Shown here: positions 27,598 through 35,172 of the stretch, in pieces
Position numbering within the stretch: position 1 is the stretch's first letter
How the letters are laid out: the number at the start of each line of letters is the position of its first letter
NCBI GenBank assembly: GCA_027620815.1
Contig: JAQCDH010000002.1
Span: 1 to 45,541, forward strand
Direction: 5' to 3'
Length of the DNA: 45,541 bases
Origin: Bacillota bacterium
GTDB lineage: Bacteria > Bacillota_I > Bacilli_A > Acholeplasmatales > Acholeplasmataceae
Notes under the pieces: generated by a model
The model's database searches: none
Told to the model about the DNA's origin: nothing
What the model saw: the letters and a program-made list of their open reading frames with translations, nothing else
Translations under genes and position numbers: made by a program

Positions 27598-28576
27598 ACA
27601 TCCTTTGAAGTAAATACATGTCTGCAAGGACACATGCAACTGTATTTTCTATCACGATACCTACGCGTCTCGCAATAGCAACATCGTGTCTTCCGTTTGC
27701 TTTTAGTGGTTCAATTGTACCTTCATTAAATTGATAGGTTTCTTGAGTTTTTTGTATGGATGATGTTGGTTTAACGAAAACATGAATGACTAATGGATTC
27801 CCATTAGAAATGCCACCAGTCACACCACCGCTATGGTTGGTTTTTGTTGTTCCTAAATCATCAATAATCACATCATTAAAAGCACTGCCTTTCGCTTCTA
27901 TTAAATCAAGGGTATCTCCAAAGCTTACAAGTTTCACCGCTGGAATTGACATGAGTAGTTGGGTGATGGTTGCATCTAATTTATAAAACATCGGTTCACC
28001 GAGTCCTACCGGAATATGATCGATGGTAAGTTTAATCATCCCACCAACAGAATCACCTTCTTCTCCAATTGACGTTAAATACGCGTCAAATTTCTTTGGA
28101 TCTTTACACGTTCCTAATGATACAAGCTCATGTTTCATACTAAAAGGAATCATCATTTTAGCAACCGATCCCGCTGCAACAAGGGCTGCTGTTAATCGTC
28201 CTGAAAAACGACCTCCACCTCTATAGTCATGAAATCCATTGTATTTTTTCATAGCAACAAAATCGGCATGACCAGGTCTAGGATGTGTTTTTAAATGTTC
28301 GTAATCTTTTGAAATGACATCTTTATTTTCAATCATGATGTGAACGGGTGACCCAGTAGCAACTCCAGAAAATACACCTGACGTGATCTTAAATTCATCT
28401 TTTTCTTGTCTTGCTGTTGTTCCTATTGCACCTGGACGTCTTAATGTTAAATCGTCTTGAATGCGTTTTTCATCAATTTTAGTACCAGGTAACACACCAT
28501 CAACAACAACACCAATCGCATCTTGATGGGATTCACCATATAATGTAACTTGAAATATTTTTCCAAAAGTATTCAT
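27581..28576 (-). CDS. aroC: Chorismate synthase
   Basis: Converts 5-enolpyruvylshikimate 3-phosphate to chorismate using reduced FMN; last step of the shikimate pathway. Signatures GESHQDAIGVVVDG, RRPGAIGTTARQEKDE and HPRPGHADF plus GGGRFSGRLTA match the family; the 331-residue length is slightly short. The ATG follows the aroE stop with no gap (TAAATG). It is the seventh gene of the aromatic operon and overlaps recG. Confidence 0.97.
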   Translation of the reverse strand: MNTFGKIFQVTLYGESHQDAIGVVVDGVLPGTKIDEKRIQDDLTLRRPGAIGTTARQEKDEFKITSGVFSGVATGSPVHIMIENKDVISKDYEHLKTHPRPGHADFVAMKKYNGFHDYRGGGRFSGRLTAALVAAGSVAKMMIPFSMKHELVSLGTCKDPKKFDAYLTSIGEEGDSVGGMIKLTIDHIPVGLGEPMFYKLDATITQLLMSIPAVKLVSFGDTLDLIEAKGSAFNDVIIDDLGTTKTNHSGGVTGGISNGNPLVIHVFVKPTSSIQKTQETYQFNEGTIEPLKANGRHDVAIARRVGIVIENTVACVLADMYLLQRMYDNQH

Positions 28577-29344
28577 TTATAATACTCCTTTCATCTTTTC
28601 AACGAGGATTTCTACATGCTTAATTTTTTGATTTAAAAATAATTCAAAACTTTGTATCGCTTGAAAAATTAACATGAGTTTTCCATCATAAGCATGTTTA
28701 CCTAATGACATCACATGTGTTTTTTGATGATACATCAAATCAATTACCACTTCAGGTTGACACCCTTGGTCTTTTAAACGAGAGATAAATGCTTCATCAA
28801 AATCGTGACTTGTTGCTTGAATGATGATGTTACATTTAAGAAGTGCATCATCACTATAATTCTTTTCAATTGGTGAAATAGACTCTTTAAGTGAGTTTGA
28901 CCTTTTGAATATGGTAGGTGTGATGTGTTGGTTTTGACAAACATGATATACAGATTTTGCAGCGCCACCATTTCCTAAAATACAGACGTGTTGATGATTT
29001 AAGGTAATTGAAGCATGTTTTAGTAATTGCAAAAACCCGTAAGCATCGGTGTTATCTCCAATCATTTTTTGATCCCTTACATAAATCGTATTAACGGATC
29101 CAATTTTTTTCGCAGTTTCTGTGAGTTCATCACAAAAATCCATCACAACTTCTTTGTAGGGTTTAGTAACTTGAAGTCCATCAAGTAAGCCCTCTTTAAG
29201 AAGCAGAATATAGTTGTTGATTTCATCTTTTTCAATATCAAAAAGGTCATAAGAAAGTTCAATTCCTGTATGTTCTTTTATGCGTTTAAAGATCATTGGT
29301 GACTTACTATAACTAATATCTTTTCCTAATAATCCATATTTCAT
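28577..29344 (-). CDS. aroE: Shikimate dehydrogenase
   Basis: NADPH-dependent reduction of 3-dehydroshikimate to shikimate. The 255-residue protein has the substrate motif ISYSKSPMIF at the N-terminus, LQVTKPYKE (usual form NVTxPxK) with the catalytic lysine, NTDAYGF, and the dinucleotide-binding GNGGAAKSV. It overlaps the chorismate mutase gene by ATGA and touches aroC. Motif order and length are normal. Confidence 0.95.
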   Translation of the reverse strand: MKYGLLGKDISYSKSPMIFKRIKEHTGIELSYDLFDIEKDEINNYILLLKEGLLDGLQVTKPYKEVVMDFCDELTETAKKIGSVNTIYVRDQKMIGDNTDAYGFLQLLKHASITLNHQHVCILGNGGAAKSVYHVCQNQHITPTIFKRSNSLKESISPIEKNYSDDALLKCNIIIQATSHDFDEAFISRLKDQGCQPEVVIDLMYHQKTHVMSLGKHAYDGKLMLIFQAIQSFELFLNQKIKHVEILVEKMKGVL

Positions 29345-29595
29345 TTTTGATAATCCTTAGAAACACGCATGAGTGTCTCAAAAAGTTCAATGATATAAGG
29401 CTCAAGCTTTTTATTGTGAAGCCGGTCTTTGACACGTGAAAACACAATCGCTTCTCTATTGGTATCTAAGACATGGATATGATTGTGTTTTTTTAACTCC
29501 CCAATGTCTTTAACAAGCGCCATGCGTGATTCAAAGAGCGCAATGATTTGATCATCAATAGCATCAATTTTTGATCTTAACGTTTCAAGATTCAT
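29341..29595 (-). CDS. aroQ: Chorismate mutase, AroQ type, stand-alone
   Basis: A single-domain, all-helical chorismate mutase of 84 residues that forms prephenate from chorismate. Family pattern: LRSKIDAIDDQIIALFESRMALVKDIGELKK, with Arg7, Arg23 and Lys34-type active-site positions, and a third helix near the C-terminus (YIIELFETLMRVS). It is not fused to DAHP synthase, prephenate dehydrogenase or dehydratase. It overlaps aroA by 11 bases and aroE by 4. Its product feeds TyrA in the same operon. Confidence 0.93.
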   Translation of the reverse strand: MNLETLRSKIDAIDDQIIALFESRMALVKDIGELKKHNHIHVLDTNREAIVFSRVKDRLHNKKLEPYIIELFETLMRVSKDYQK

Positions 29596-30826
29596 GAATA
29601 TGTCCTCCTAAAGACTTGAATACATCATAAAATTCAGGATATGATTTTCTAACTGCTTCTGCTTGCGTTAATGTAATAGTTCCTTCTGCACGTATGGATG
29701 CGATAGCGATTGCCATTGCGATGCGGTGATCATCTTCACTCGATAGGATGATATTACCTTTAAATGAACGAACGCCTTCAATTTCTAATATATGATTTTC
29801 ATATATGGTTTTCACGCCTAATTGATGAAGAATATGAATCATGATTTGAAGACGGTCAGATTCTTTATATTTGAGTCTTTCAACATTAGAAAACCGTGTT
29901 TTTCCTTTCGATAATGCTGCAAGTATCATAAGGATTGGTCCTAAATCAGGAATGTCTTTTAAATCGATGTGAATACCTGAAGTATCCGATGGTGATGAGA
30001 AAATCCCTTCTTCAGACCATGTGAGATTCCCACCCATTTCAAGAAGGATATCAATGATTTTTTGATCACCTTGTTTAGAATGTGGTTGGATTCCTTTTAC
30101 ATAAACCTGTTTTCCAATGAGACCTGCGACTAAAAAAAATGCTGCTTGTGAGTAATCACCCTCAATCGTGATTGAAGAAGCTTGATACTGTTGACCTTGA
30201 GAAATGAGATAAGAATTGTTATGTTTCTTTACTAAAACACCAAAATGTTTCATCACGTCAATCGTCATCTCAATATAAGATTCTGAGGTGATTTCATTCA
30301 TCACCTTGATTTCAACATCTTTATTTAAAAGCGGACTCATCATTAATAACCCTGATATAAATTGGGAGCTTTTAGAACCATCGACATGAAAGATTTGATC
30401 TTTGATGGGACCACTCACTTCAATTTGTTCATGATTAAGACGCTTCAATTGATTTTCAAATAATGTTTCATAAACATCTAATGGACGTTCAAATAACCTT
30501 TTAATACCACTAAAAATCACACGATCAAATAACGCCATCGCAATTGGAATGAGCATACGAAGTGTTGACCCTGACGCGTAACAATGAATCGGTGTTTGAT
30601 CATATATCCACTGTTCTGTCTCTACAACATGATTGTTTATGGTGACGCCAAAATGTTTCAAAGCTTCTTGAGTTGCATACACATCTTCAGAATATGGCAT
30701 ATTGATGATTTGAGAGTACCCTTTTGCAAGACTTGAAACAATAAGTGCACGATGTGCATACGATTTAGAGGTAATGATATCAAGTTCACCTGTCAGTGGT
30801 GTTGGTTTAAATACAACTGTTTTCAT
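29585..30826 (-). CDS. aroA: 3-phosphoshikimate 1-carboxyvinyltransferase (EPSP synthase)
   Basis: Transfers enolpyruvate from PEP to shikimate 3-phosphate. The 413-residue protein carries the shikimate-3-phosphate motif ITSKSYAHRALI near the N-terminus, ASGSTLRMLIPIA (in place of the classical GNAGTAMR-type loop), GSKSSQFISGLLM, and KYKESDRLQIM with KSYPEFYDVF near the end. The ATG overlaps the aroB stop by 4 bases. The G-S-T loop differs from the glyphosate-sensitive class I consensus (GNAGT), which suggests a class II-like enzyme; drug sensitivity itself is inference. Confidence 0.95.
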   Translation of the reverse strand: MKTVVFKPTPLTGELDIITSKSYAHRALIVSSLAKGYSQIINMPYSEDVYATQEALKHFGVTINNHVVETEQWIYDQTPIHCYASGSTLRMLIPIAMALFDRVIFSGIKRLFERPLDVYETLFENQLKRLNHEQIEVSGPIKDQIFHVDGSKSSQFISGLLMMSPLLNKDVEIKVMNEITSESYIEMTIDVMKHFGVLVKKHNNSYLISQGQQYQASSITIEGDYSQAAFFLVAGLIGKQVYVKGIQPHSKQGDQKIIDILLEMGGNLTWSEEGIFSSPSDTSGIHIDLKDIPDLGPILMILAALSKGKTRFSNVERLKYKESDRLQIMIHILHQLGVKTIYENHILEIEGVRSFKGNIILSSEDDHRIAMAIAIASIRAEGTITLTQAEAVRKSYPEFYDVFKSLGGHIHES

Positions 30827-31806
30827 AATCGGTGAATAACAGGTATTCCGATATCTTTAATACAAACAAATCGTAACCCATCTTTCCGTTGTTTTTTATC
30901 TATACGCATATATGTTTCATAAACAGAAACATCTTCAATGTTAATATCTAATAACTGATACTTATGAAGGATATGAGAAACCTCAACTTTTACATATGGT
31001 GCTGTGATATTGAGCTCAATTCCTTTATCAACTGCATATAACATGCCATGACTAATGGCTTCACCATGTTTGATACCTTTATAGTTCGTGTGTTTTTCAA
31101 TAGCATGTCCAAGTGTATGACCGAAATTTAAAAACATACGTTCATTGTTTTCAAATGGATCTTTTTTAACAATATCTATTTTGACTTTTAAAGCTTTAGA
31201 AATCACTTCAATATGGTCATGATCGTTGAGTTTTAATAATTCAAACAAGGTTTTATCCCCAATAAGAGCAGCTTTAATGATCTCGGCATACCCATTATTA
31301 AGTTCTCTTTTTGATAATGTCGTTAAAAACTTTAAATGAATAAACACATATGTTGGCTCATAAAATTGACCAATTAAATTTTTACCTTGTTTTGTATTAA
31401 TCCCTACTTTAGAGCCAATTGAACTATCTACCATCGAAAGAAGGGTGGTTGGAACTTGGATCAAATCAATTCCGCGTAGTAACGTAGATGCAACAAACCC
31501 TGTAAGGTCACCGACAACACCACCACCTAACGCAACAATGACATCATCTCTTTTGATGTGTTGGCTTAAAAAGTCATCACACACCTTTTCATACGTTTCA
31601 AGGGATTTTGACGTTTCGCCAGGTTGAATGATATGTATATAAACGTCAAATTCCTTTTTTAAACTCATGAAAACATCGTTATGTAAATCATATACATGTG
31701 TATCTGTAACAACAAAAACACGTGAATACTCACGTAACTTTTCATAAAGAGGTAAAAAATCTCCTTTAGAAAGATGAATATCATAATTAAGATCATGAAG
31801 GGTCAT
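30823..31806 (-). CDS. aroB: 3-dehydroquinate synthase
   Basis: NAD- and metal-dependent cyclisation of DAHP to 3-dehydroquinate. Signatures: VIVALGGGVVGDLTGFVAS, VPTTLLSMVDSSIGSKVGIN, and the metal-site FGHTLGHAIE. From the ATG at 31806 (AAAGG 9 bases upstream) it has 327 residues; a frame start at 31830 adds eight residues without support. The start lies 14 bases inside tyrA. It follows aroF and tyrA in the operon. Confidence 0.95.
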   Translation of the reverse strand: MTLHDLNYDIHLSKGDFLPLYEKLREYSRVFVVTDTHVYDLHNDVFMSLKKEFDVYIHIIQPGETSKSLETYEKVCDDFLSQHIKRDDVIVALGGGVVGDLTGFVASTLLRGIDLIQVPTTLLSMVDSSIGSKVGINTKQGKNLIGQFYEPTYVFIHLKFLTTLSKRELNNGYAEIIKAALIGDKTLFELLKLNDHDHIEVISKALKVKIDIVKKDPFENNERMFLNFGHTLGHAIEKHTNYKGIKHGEAISHGMLYAVDKGIELNITAPYVKVEVSHILHKYQLLDINIEDVSVYETYMRIDKKQRKDGLRFVCIKDIGIPVIHRL

Positions 31807-32626
31807 GTTCAAATGCCTTTCTTTTTTCACGAGATGTTTTAAGTAATTCTTCTAATGTTTTGGTGTCTTGATTGATAATTGCATCTTCGATTTTTAAAAG
31901 TTGATCTTTAAACTGTTGAATAGCTTCTAATAAATACGTTTGATTACTTAAAAAAAGTTCCGACCAAAGCGTTTCATTGATATGAGCAATGCGTGTTAAA
32001 TCTCTAAATGAGTCACCAGTAAACTCACGTGAAACATCTTCATGTCCTAGCATCAGACTAACCGCGATGACGTGTGTGAGTTGAGACGTGTATGCAATCA
32101 TTTGATCATGTTTTTCTGCAGATATTTTAGTGATGGTTTTAAATCCTAGTTGTTTTCCGATAATTTCTAAAAGTTCATAATCTGAAAGGGTTGCACGTTT
32201 GGATTCAATAATTAAAAAGTGATTGTTTAAAAACATATTTGGGTCTCTAAAATCATATCCTTTTTTTGCGCGTCCAGCCATAGGGTGATGAGAAACAAAA
32301 TGAATATTTTCTCTTATTAATGATTCAATTTGAGAAACGATCGTTTCTTTAACACCAGAAATATCAGTTAAAAGCACCCCTTTTTTAAAAAGGTGAAGGT
32401 GATCTTTCACAAAAGTGACATTTTGCTTAGGATACATTGCTAAAATAACAACATCAGCGAGTGATAGTAGTGACAAATTCGATGTTTCTAAAATGACACC
32501 ATCTTTTTCAGCTTGAAAGACGTTTGCTTTATTCACATCATAGCCATACACTTGATGACCTTTTAATGTTAATTTTTCAGCATAAGATGCACCCATTAAC
32601 CCTAAACCAACAACAAATATTTTCAT
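31793..32626 (-). CDS. tyrA: Prephenate dehydrogenase
   Basis: NAD(P)-dependent oxidation of prephenate to 4-hydroxyphenylpyruvate, the tyrosine branch. The 277-residue protein starts with the Rossmann motif VGLGLMGASYAEKL, then HPMAGR and the helical dimerisation part. There is no ACT domain, so feedback by tyrosine would not act through the usual C-terminal module. The start overlaps the aroF stop by 4 bases. Being second in an operon behind a tyrosine-coded leader peptide supports the tyrosine assignment over arogenate use, which cannot be excluded. Confidence 0.92.
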   Translation of the reverse strand: MKIFVVGLGLMGASYAEKLTLKGHQVYGYDVNKANVFQAEKDGVILETSNLSLLSLADVVILAMYPKQNVTFVKDHLHLFKKGVLLTDISGVKETIVSQIESLIRENIHFVSHHPMAGRAKKGYDFRDPNMFLNNHFLIIESKRATLSDYELLEIIGKQLGFKTITKISAEKHDQMIAYTSQLTHVIAVSLMLGHEDVSREFTGDSFRDLTRIAHINETLWSELFLSNQTYLLEAIQQFKDQLLKIEDAIINQDTKTLEELLKTSREKRKAFEHDPS

Positions 32627-33642
32627 TGCTTTAATGTATCTATTAATGTTTTTAATTGATGAATTTTATGCATCATTGAAAGATATTTATCGAGTTTTAA
32701 TGATTGCGCACCGTCACTGTAGGCAATTTCTGGTTGTGGATGAATTTCTACAATTAGTCCATCTGAACCGACTGCAACACTTGCGAGTGATAAATCTTCA
32801 ATCATTGAGTATTTACCAGCTGCATGTGAAGGGTCTACAATAATTGGTAAATGTGAAAGTTCTTTAACAGCTAAAACTGAACTAATATCTAATGTATTTC
32901 TTGTATATTTTTCAAATGTACGAATGCCACGTTCACATAAAATGACAGCTTCATTCCCACCAGCCATAATGTATTCTGCTGACATTAACCATTCTTCAAT
33001 GGTTGCTGATAATCCTCTTTTTAATAATACTGGTTTTCTAGATTTACCTAGTGCTTTAAGTAGCTGAAAGTTTTGCATGTTTCTTGCACCAATTTGAATA
33101 ATATCTACATATTTTTCAAAATCTGCTAAATCTTCTGAAGACATGATTTCACTAACAACTTTTAATCCGACTTGATCGGCAACACGTCTAAGCATTTTAA
33201 GTCCTTCTAATCCATGTCCTTGAAAACTATATGGAGATGTTCTAGGTTTAAAAGCACCACCTCTTAAAATCGTTCCACCACCTTCTTTGACTACAATTGC
33301 AGTTTGAAGGAGTAGTGGTTCAGTTTCAACTGAACATGGACCTGCCATCATTTGAAAATGCCCACCACCGATTTTAATACCATCGCCTAAATCTACAATC
33401 GTATCTTCTTTTTTAAAACTTCTACTTGCTTTTTTAAAAGGTGTTTGAACACGAGTCACTCTGTAAACACCATCATAAGCATACATGTCGCGTTCGTCTA
33501 AAATTGCGGTATCACCAAGTACACCAAAAACAATGACTTTATCAGAGGAAACATCTTTAATTTCATAGCCTTTTTTGATTAAATCTTGGGTGATTTTATT
33601 GTATTGTTCTTTGGTTGCACCTTGTTTTAACTGGATAATCAT
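32623..33642 (-). CDS. aroF: 3-deoxy-7-phosphoheptulonate (DAHP) synthase with N-terminal regulatory domain
   Basis: First, committed step of aromatic biosynthesis: PEP + erythrose 4-phosphate to DAHP. Residues 1-70 form a ferredoxin-like domain (MIIQLKQGATKEQYNKI ...) as in Thermotoga maritima DAHP synthase, where it mediates Tyr/Phe feedback. The barrel carries MMAGPCSVE, LRGGAFKPRTSPYSFQG, QIGARNMQNFQLL, PVLLKRG and IVDPSHAAGK, all KDO8P/DAHP-family catalytic or metal motifs. The ATG has AAGGAG upstream. The gene heads the aromatic operon and stands directly behind a terminator hairpin and a Tyr-rich leader peptide. Confidence 0.96.
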   Translation of the reverse strand: MIIQLKQGATKEQYNKITQDLIKKGYEIKDVSSDKVIVFGVLGDTAILDERDMYAYDGVYRVTRVQTPFKKASRSFKKEDTIVDLGDGIKIGGGHFQMMAGPCSVETEPLLLQTAIVVKEGGGTILRGGAFKPRTSPYSFQGHGLEGLKMLRRVADQVGLKVVSEIMSSEDLADFEKYVDIIQIGARNMQNFQLLKALGKSRKPVLLKRGLSATIEEWLMSAEYIMAGGNEAVILCERGIRTFEKYTRNTLDISSVLAVKELSHLPIIVDPSHAAGKYSMIEDLSLASVAVGSDGLIVEIHPQPEIAYSDGAQSLKLDKYLSMMHKIHQLKTLIDTLKQ

Positions 33643-33663
33643 TGTTTTTCTCCTTTTTTATAT

Positions 33664-33692
33664 AAAAAAATTCCTGGACCATCCAAGAATTT
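33664..33692 (-). terminator. Attenuator terminator in the aroF leader
   Basis: An 11-bp stem (33668-33678 with 33682-33692, one G-U pair), 3-base loop, then a T-run on the minus strand. It ends about 20 bases before the aroF start and downstream of the leader peptide, so it lies within the operon's own leader and not at the end of another gene. Confidence 0.85.
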
Positions 33693-33703
33693 ATTGTCAT
33701 TTT

Positions 33704-33756
33704 TGGCGTCCTTTGTATATCAACATAAAAGGAATGCCTCGTTTAGACAATTCCTT
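33704..33756 (-). promoter_or_regulatory. Competing RNA hairpins between leader peptide and attenuator
   Basis: Segment 1 (33750-33756) pairs perfectly over 7 bases with segment 2 (33729-33735). Segment 2 can instead pair over 6 bases with segment 3 (33709-33714). Segment 3 with its flank (33704-33711) can pair with the loop and 3' arm of the terminator (33676-33681) through six pairs and a 2-base bulge. Pairings 1:2 and 2:3 exclude each other, as do 2:3 and 3:4. Segment 1 begins in the leader-peptide stop codon, so a ribosome there would cover it. Confidence 0.6.
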
Positions 33757-33796
33757 ACATAAAATATGCGTAATAATAAGTTTGTTTTGTTGACAT
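33755..33796 (-). CDS. Leader peptide of the aromatic operon, MSTKQTYYYAYFM
   Basis: A 13-codon frame ATG ... TAA with four tyrosine and one phenylalanine codon in six positions (YYYAYF). A ribosome binding site GAGGT stands 7 bases before the ATG, and a well-spaced promoter 30-60 bases upstream. It lies upstream of competing hairpins and an intrinsic terminator in front of aroF-tyrA. This is the layout of ribosome-mediated attenuation leaders such as those of trp, his and pheA operons. A longer overlapping frame in another phase has no ribosome binding site. Too short for similarity; position, composition and context carry the call. Confidence 0.82.
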   Translation of the reverse strand: MSTKQTYYYAYFM

Positions 33797-33825
33797 AAAA
33801 ACGACCTCATATGGTGTTTGTTTAA

Positions 33826-33854
33826 ATCTTATCACAATCCTGAATGAAATACAA
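33826..33854 (-). promoter_or_regulatory. Promoter of the aromatic operon
   Basis: On the minus strand TTGTAT (33849-33854), 17 bases, and TAAGAT (33826-33831), with TGA before the -10 (extended). It starts 10 bases after the rlmH stop codon, so the leader peptide lies about 20-25 bases into the transcript. Confidence 0.75.
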
Positions 33855-33864
33855 TATCATTTGC

Positions 33865-34275
33865 TTATTTATGATAAGGGTGATTTTGTTTAATTTTTTC
33901 ACATCTAAAAATTTGCTCAATTAAGATTAATCGAGCAAGTTGATGAGGAAACGTCATTTTTGAAAAAGAAATCTGTTGATGTGCACTCTTTTTGATTTGA
34001 TCATCTAATCCATGAGATCCACCAATCACAAAGGTAGTTTCTACATGATCTTCAAAGACTTTACAAAACGAATGTGTGTCTAAAATAGTTGATTCAATGA
34101 CACAAGCGATGATGTGTTTTTCGTCTTTTAAAAGTTTTAATATCTCTATCGATTCTTTTTCAAGTGTTGATTCTTTAATTTCAATCATATCAATATGTTT
34201 GAGTTGTTTATGATAATGTTGAAAACTGTCTTTTAGCCCTGCTGTTTGAAGTTTTCCAACTGCGATGATTTTCAT
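33865..34275 (-). CDS. rlmH: 23S rRNA (pseudouridine-1915-N3)-methyltransferase RlmH
   Basis: SPOUT-family methyltransferase acting on the 70S ribosome. The 136-residue protein is shorter than the usual ~155-159, but the SAM-knot motif FVIGGSHGL and the C-terminal KMTFPHQLARLILIEQIFR with the terminal PYHK are intact; the shortening is in the middle. It overlaps walJ by ATGA, the same walJ-rlmH neighbourhood as in Bacillus. Confidence 0.93.
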   Translation of the reverse strand: MKIIAVGKLQTAGLKDSFQHYHKQLKHIDMIEIKESTLEKESIEILKLLKDEKHIIACVIESTILDTHSFCKVFEDHVETTFVIGGSHGLDDQIKKSAHQQISFSKMTFPHQLARLILIEQIFRCEKIKQNHPYHK

Positions 34276-35042
34276 AAACTCACCTTAACAATCTCATGTT
34301 GACTTGCGTAAATGATTTCTAAATCAAGTGGTCTTTCAATATGTTTAACAATTGCTTTTTCGATGTCTAGATTTGAATTACAATCTTCAGATATGTGTGT
34401 GATCATCCAATAGGTTTTAAAGGGTCCCATCCATGAATTGATGAGTTTTGCTGCATCATCATTAGATAAATGCCCTTTTTCGCCTAATATGCGTCTTTTT
34501 AATTGCATCGGTCTTGGTGACTGAAGTAACTTCTCTGGATGATGGTTGGATTCAATAAGATACACATGTGCATGTTTAAGTAGTTCTTGATAAGATTGAT
34601 CAATATAACCTGTGTCAGCACCATGTACAATTTTATAGTGCTGATCTTCTATCACAAATCCTATCGGTTCTTTTGCATCATGTGATAATAAAAAAGGTGT
34701 GATTTTAAAGTGCTCTATATAAAAAGGAATTTCAGATTGAATGATGTGAAGTTTAGGGTTGATCACATGTTGAATATCACGATCTAAATTGTCATACGTA
34801 CCTTGCGTCATATAGAGGGTTGGAAGTTGTTTCTCTAAGAGTTTTTTAAGTCCTAATGTATGGTCACTATGTTCGTGAGTAATAAGTAAATGTTGAATCG
34901 ATTGAAATGAAAAATCTAAAGAATTTAATTTGTCTTGCATCTTATTTTTAGATATTCCAATATCGACACATAAGAGCATTTTTTGGCTCTCTATAAGTGT
35001 CATGTTACCTTTAGATCCACTTGCTAAACTGTAAATATTCAT
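34272..35042 (-). CDS. walJ: WalJ/YycJ-like metallo-beta-lactamase-fold phosphodiesterase
   Basis: A 256-residue protein with the MBL fold. Metal-site motifs: THEHSDHTLG, HGADTGY and the final histidine in the C-terminal part (ITHISEDCN); LASGSKGN at the N-terminus is typical of the YycJ group. YycJ-type enzymes are DNA 5'-3' exonucleases linked to mismatch repair in Bacillus. The walJ-rlmH pair is conserved in Firmicutes, though the WalRK kinase genes are not here. The ATG has AGGTGAT, and an extended -10 (TGC-TAAAAT at 35059-35067, minus) lies just upstream. Confidence 0.88.
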   Translation of the reverse strand: MNIYSLASGSKGNMTLIESQKMLLCVDIGISKNKMQDKLNSLDFSFQSIQHLLITHEHSDHTLGLKKLLEKQLPTLYMTQGTYDNLDRDIQHVINPKLHIIQSEIPFYIEHFKITPFLLSHDAKEPIGFVIEDQHYKIVHGADTGYIDQSYQELLKHAHVYLIESNHHPEKLLQSPRPMQLKRRILGEKGHLSNDDAAKLINSWMGPFKTYWMITHISEDCNSNLDIEKAIVKHIERPLDLEIIYASQHEIVKVSL

Positions 35043-35058
35043 GAAATCACCTAGAAGT

Positions 35059-35067
35059 ATTTTAGCA
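35059..35067 (-). promoter_or_regulatory. Extended -10 promoter of walJ-rlmH
   Basis: The minus strand reads TGCTAAAAT; the leader to the walJ ATG would be only about 10 bases. A -35 is weak. Confidence 0.45.
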
Positions 35068-35104
35068 CACTATTATGTGATTTAAACTTATCAGATGAAA
35101 GTGG

Positions 35105-35133
35105 TTGCATAAGAAATGAAATCATGCTATATT
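35105..35133 (+). promoter_or_regulatory. Promoter of the foldase-like lipoprotein gene
   Basis: TTGCAT (35105-35110), 17 bases, TATATT (35128-35133), with TGC before the -10 hexamer (extended -10). Its position inside the longest possible frame shows that the true start must be further downstream, at 35173. Confidence 0.75.
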
Positions 35134-35172
35134 ATACGTGCTTGTATTGAGATTGAAGGAGTGAATAAAACA

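Noticed and set aside
33684..33808. Longer reading frame starting at the CATATGAGG in the aroF leader (MRSFLCQQ...)
   Set aside because: It has no ribosome binding site, runs through the hairpins, and its composition means nothing; the 13-codon frame has a proper site and the Tyr codons.
33643..33864. T-box riboswitch upstream of aroF
   Set aside because: No AGGGTGG-type T-box sequence or Stem I features; the Tyr-rich leader peptide with terminator explains the region better.
35116..35172. Upstream start of the foldase-like lipoprotein
   Set aside because: The ATG at 35116 falls between the -35 and -10 boxes and would put 19 extra residues before a good lipoprotein signal peptide.
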